64,000 nt of DNA, taken from the NCBI RefSeq assembly GCF_014692875.1, contig NZ_CP061171.1, positions 5,761,362 through 5,825,361 of the forward strand. The letters are read 5' to 3'. Source of the stretch: Pedobacter riviphilus (GTDB lineage: Bacteria > Bacteroidota > Bacteroidia > Sphingobacteriales > Sphingobacteriaceae). The notes beneath the pieces are model-generated. The model saw only the letters and a list, made by a program, of their open reading frames with translations. It had not been told where the DNA came from and did no database searches. Shown one piece after another: positions 61,299 to 64,000 of the stretch (position 1 is the stretch's first letter; each line of letters begins with the position of its first letter). The position numbers and the translations under genes are program-made.

Positions 61299-61829
61299 AT
61301 GAATACCCAACAAATTTTAGTTGATATAGTGATCTTATTTGCAGGCATTTTCATTGCACTAGTGGCTGTTTATTATATTCTAAAGAACGATATCCAGCGT
61401 TTCTTTAGCCTGAAAACCATTGAACTCAATAAAGAAAGCCGGGCGCACATTTTACCCTTGAGGTTACAGGCGCACGAACGTTTAATCATATTTATCGATC
61501 GCATTAACCCTGCAAATTTGCTTGTTCGCCTGCACCAGCAAGGAATTGCCATTGCAACTTTACAAGCAGGGATCTTAAATGAAGTGCGTTCCGAATATCA
61601 GCACAATATTACCCAGCAACTGTATGTAGATAGTGTAACCTGGAATGTGGTGCGTAAACTGAAAGATGATACCATAGCAATGATTAATAATGCGGTGCAA
61701 GGTTTACCCGCAGATGCAAACGGAATTGAGCTGAGTAAAGCAATTTTACAGCACATGGCTAGCATTGATGAAAATCCTTACGATCTAACCATTGAGCTGA
61801 TTAAAAAGGACATTCATCAGCTTTTTTGA
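61299..61829 (+). CDS. Conserved membrane-anchored protein (possibly DUF7935)
   Basis: A 176-residue protein with one N-terminal membrane segment (VILFAGIFIALVAVYYIL) and a soluble, mostly helical cytoplasmic domain of about 140 residues (ILPLRLQAHERLIIFIDRIN; NEVRSEYQHNITQQLYVDS). It fits a conserved Bacteroidota family, which I recall as DUF7935. Function unknown. The acyl-CoA mutase gene follows after about 80 bp in the same direction, with a low-complexity GTAACCAGTTT/GTTAACCAA spacer (family C-like words). Confidence 0.65.
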   Translation: MNTQQILVDIVILFAGIFIALVAVYYILKNDIQRFFSLKTIELNKESRAHILPLRLQAHERLIIFIDRINPANLLVRLHQQGIAIATLQAGILNEVRSEYQHNITQQLYVDSVTWNVVRKLKDDTIAMINNAVQGLPADANGIELSKAILQHMASIDENPYDLTIELIKKDIHQLF

Positions 61830-61911
61830 CAAGGTGTAACCAGTTTTAATAGTTAACCAACTTAGCTGGCCTAATGAATCAATGGCTATTGAACTAATGA
61901 ACTAACCAATT

Positions 61912-63459
61912 ATGAGCGAAAAAAAGCACACCACCACTTCAGGTATTGAAATAAAGGCGCTGTATACCGAAGCAAGGCCAATGGAAGAGCTGCCCGGAGA
62001 ATTTCCTTTTACCAGGGGAATCCAGAAAGATATGTACCGGGGACGCTTATGGACTATGCGGCAGTATGCCGGTTTTTCAACCGCTGAGGAATCAAACAAA
62101 CGTTATCATTATTTATTGGCCCAGGGAACAACGGGCTTATCTGTTGCTTTTGATCTTCCAACTCAAATTGGTTACGACTCTGATCATGAAATGGCCGACG
62201 GAGAGGTGGGTAAGGTAGGGGTGGCTATCGATTCGCTAAAGGATATTGAAATTTTATTTGATGGTATTGAGTTGAAAGATATCACCACTTCGATGACGAT
62301 CAATGCAACGGCTTCAATTTTACTGGCCATGTATATTGCACTGGCCAAAAAACAAGGTGCAGATTTAAAACAGATTTCAGGGACGATACAGAATGATATA
62401 TTAAAAGAATACGCTGCAAGAGGCACATATATCTACCCGCCAAAGCAATCTATGCGTTTGATTACCGATATTTTTGAGTTTTGTAGCAAAGAAGTTCCGA
62501 AGTGGAATACCATTTCTATATCTGGCTACCACATACGTGAAGCTGGATCAACTGCTGTGCAAGAACTTGCTTTTACATTAGCTAACGGTAAAACCTACCT
62601 AAAAGCAGCGCTGGATAAAGGTTTAGATATTAATGTGTTTGCGAAACGGTTATCGTTCTTCTTCAATTGCCACAATAATTTCTTTGAAGAAATAGCTAAA
62701 TTTAGGGCTGCAAGGCGGATGTGGGCGAAAATTACCAAAGATTTGGGTGCCACAGACGAAAAAGCACAGATGCTAAGATTTCATACCCAAACCGGAGGCT
62801 CAACCTTAACAGCGCAACAACCGTTAAACAATGTAATCAGGGTAAGCAATCAGGCTATGGCTGCGGTTCTTGGCGGAACTCAATCCCTACATACCAATGG
62901 TTATGATGAAGCTCTTTCGCTTCCAACCGAATCGGCTGCAAAAATTGCTTTACGTACCCAGCAGATCATTGCCTTCGAGAGCGGCGTTATCGATACCGTA
63001 GATCCATTGGCTGGATCGTTCTTTATAGAAAGCTTAACCGATGAAGTAGAGGCTGCTGCCTGGACTTATATCGACCGGATAGATGCAATGGGAGGCTCGG
63101 TTAATGCCATCGAAAGCAATTATATGCAAAATGAGATTGCTGATGCAGCTTATCAATATCAAAAAGAAATCGAAAATGGCGAAAGGATTTCGGTAGGTGT
63201 AAATAAATTTACCCAAGAGGAAGAGGGGCTGACGGAGGTTTTTAATATTGATGATTCTATACGCAAGCTGCAAACTGAAAAACTGGAAGATTTAAAAACA
63301 ACCCGCGATAACGATGCTGTAGGAAAAGCACTGCAGAGGTTGCATGAGGCGGCTAAAGGCGAAGATAATCTGATGCCGTTAATTATAGATGCGGTTGAAA
63401 AGTATGCTACACTTGGCGAAATTGCAGATGTGTTTAGGGAAGTTTTTGGCGTTTACTAA
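61912..63459 (+). CDS. Acyl-CoA mutase large subunit (methylmalonyl-CoA mutase family)
   Basis: A 515-residue B12-dependent mutase catalytic subunit. It shows [58 protein letters not shown] and [12 protein letters not shown]. The C-terminal B12-binding domain (DXHXXG) is absent, as in the large subunits of two-part mutases (IcmA/HcmA type). In methylmalonyl-CoA mutase, Tyr89 (RQYAGF) and Arg207 contact the substrate; here the Tyr is kept, but the Arg position appears to be Lys ([10 protein letters not shown]). The acyl group is therefore uncertain. No small subunit in the window. Confidence 0.9.
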   Translation: MSEKKHTTTSGIEIKALYTEARPMEELPGEFPFTRGIQKDMYRGRLWTMRQYAGFSTAEESNKRYHYLLAQGTTGLSVAFDLPTQIGYDSDHEMADGEVGKVGVAIDSLKDIEILFDGIELKDITTSMTINATASILLAMYIALAKKQGADLKQISGTIQNDILKEYAARGTYIYPPKQSMRLITDIFEFCSKEVPKWNTISISGYHIREAGSTAVQELAFTLANGKTYLKAALDKGLDINVFAKRLSFFFNCHNNFFEEIAKFRAARRMWAKITKDLGATDEKAQMLRFHTQTGGSTLTAQQPLNNVIRVSNQAMAAVLGGTQSLHTNGYDEALSLPTESAAKIALRTQQIIAFESGVIDTVDPLAGSFFIESLTDEVEAAAWTYIDRIDAMGGSVNAIESNYMQNEIADAAYQYQKEIENGERISVGVNKFTQEEEGLTEVFNIDDSIRKLQTEKLEDLKTTRDNDAVGKALQRLHEAAKGEDNLMPLIIDAVEKYATLGEIADVFREVFGVY

Positions 63460-63798
63460 GGAAATTTAAGTACCCTTGTTTTGTACTTTATTCCAGATTA
63501 AATTAAAGGTATCTTGGTTTTAATAAGGGCTTAATAAAATGAACAGAAATCTTGTTCACTGACCTTAAATTAACGGGTTAAAGTGTCGTAAAATTCATAC
63601 AATAACAAAGTTTATTGAAATAATTTAAATGATCTGTATTAATTGATGTTAATTTATTTATCTTATGGCTTTGATTTTCAGATTATTCGAGATTAAAAAA
63701 GGCTAAAACGCTTAACTAGTGCCTAAAATGGCTTAGATTTTGCTTTTTTAACAGCAATTCGAAGTGGAGAGGGTATTTTGACGTTAAATAATGGTTAA
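63460..63798. other. AT-rich DNA after the mutase gene
   Basis: About 340 bp with no ORF of note. It begins with a T-rich stretch containing two GTTTTGTAC/TTTTAATAAG words and ends near the DnaA-box cluster. No promoter or RNA gene was recognised. Confidence 0.4.
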
Positions 63799-63917
63799 TG
63801 TGGATAACCAGTGTTAATAAATAGTTATCAACATAAAAAATTGAGGTTAAGCGGGCTACTATATTCCTTATCAGTACGTTACGATTTATTTGAAATTTTT
63901 GTTTAAAATGTTGATAA
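63799..63917. other. Cluster of DnaA-box-like sites, candidate oriC
   Basis: TGTGGATAA at 63799-63807 is the exact reverse complement of the consensus TTATCCACA. TTATCAACA at 63825-63833 and TGTTGATAA at 63909-63917 each differ from it by one base. TGTTAATAA at 63812-63820 is a weaker match. The DNA is AT-rich and non-coding, as expected for an unwinding region. The window ends about 80 bp later, so dnaA or other origin-side genes cannot be seen. Confidence 0.5.
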
Positions 63918-64000
63918 TTTTCTCAATATTCGTAGTCCCTAAACGGACCATCCCTTTAATTCGAATAGGCACTGTAAACCAATAAATTATAGAAATCGCA

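Noticed and set aside
1..64000. tRNA, rRNA, transposase, integrase, phage genes
   Set aside because: None seen on reading both strands; absence of tRNA was judged by eye and a covariance search would be decisive.

Overview
The window looks like a chromosomal segment of a Bacteroidota bacterium, most probably Sphingobacteriaceae and close to Pedobacter. The evidence is the protein families (bacilliredoxin and a YpdA-type reductase, CCC-motif, DUF2807, DUF6370 and YARHG proteins, a GH3-family protein next to recJ and lptB), promoters of the Bacteroidota type (TTTG about 20 nt upstream of TAnnTTTG), few Shine-Dalgarno sequences, AT-rich spacers, and several families of short dispersed repeats in the intergenic DNA. 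No rRNA, tRNA, CRISPR array, transposase, integrase or phage gene was recognised. Most of the window is core genome.

Layout. 0-9.5 kb: end of a YpdA-like bacillithiol-disulfide reductase, a small membrane protein with cytochrome-oxidase subunit I-like motifs, an alpha/beta hydrolase, polyprenyl synthase with a TerC/Alx protein, a LysE exporter, an M28 peptidase, a bactofilin remnant, a CBS protein, ahcY and a DUF6370 protein. 9.6-15.5 kb: polysaccharide deacetylase, a 40-residue membrane protein, GtrA plus an ArnT-like GT39 enzyme, pdxJ, a drug/metabolite transporter and a lipoprotein. 15.9-23.9 kb: gcvP, a strong terminator, a small eCIS-type DUF4157 protein beside a decayed lipoprotein gene, another lipoprotein, YceI, an MBL-fold hydrolase and a sulfatase. 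24-31.7 kb: recJ, lptB, GH3, DUF2306, YARHG lipoprotein, DUF1232, DUF2752, CCC-motif protein and bacilliredoxin. 31.8-38 kb: cdaA, a four-helix-bundle protein between inverted repeats, folP, DUF1599, a DoxX-like protein, a DppB-like permease, DinB and shikimate kinase. 38-51.6 kb: a CrtD-like desaturase, an M28 peptidase, a frameshifted DoxX gene, DUF5694, rlmD, a frameshifted DUF2807 gene, a phosphoribosyltransferase, then acyltransferase, glycosyltransferase and CruF, a YoeB-type toxin-antitoxin pair, ispH and a CrtW-type ketolase. 51.8-61.2 kb: hemH, gluconokinase, Kdo transferase, an operon making UDP-sugars (ugd, uxs, galE, unknown, PHP phosphatase), a MacB-like permease and an IscA/ErpA protein. 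61.3-64 kb: a membrane-anchored unknown, an acyl-CoA mutase large subunit, and a cluster of DnaA-box-like sites that could be the replication origin.

How genes work together. The isoprenoid and carotenoid set (polyprenyl synthase, IspH, CrtD-like, CruF, CrtW, a GT2 glycosyltransferase and a PlsC-type acyltransferase) suggests a keto-carotenoid whose 1'-hydroxyl is glycosylated and acylated. The envelope set (LptB, Kdo transferase, GT39 plus GtrA, UDP-GlcA/UDP-Xyl enzymes, CpsB-like phosphatase) serves LPS and exopolysaccharide. YpdA and the bacilliredoxin are two parts of a bacillithiol redox system.

The observations most worth checking are the candidate oriC at the right end, the split carotenoid glycoside-ester pathway, the small membrane protein with COX1-like motifs in permuted order, the lone eCIS-type DUF4157 protein, an intergenic-type repeat lying in frame inside the Kdo transferase gene, and two genes broken by single-base shifts in G runs.
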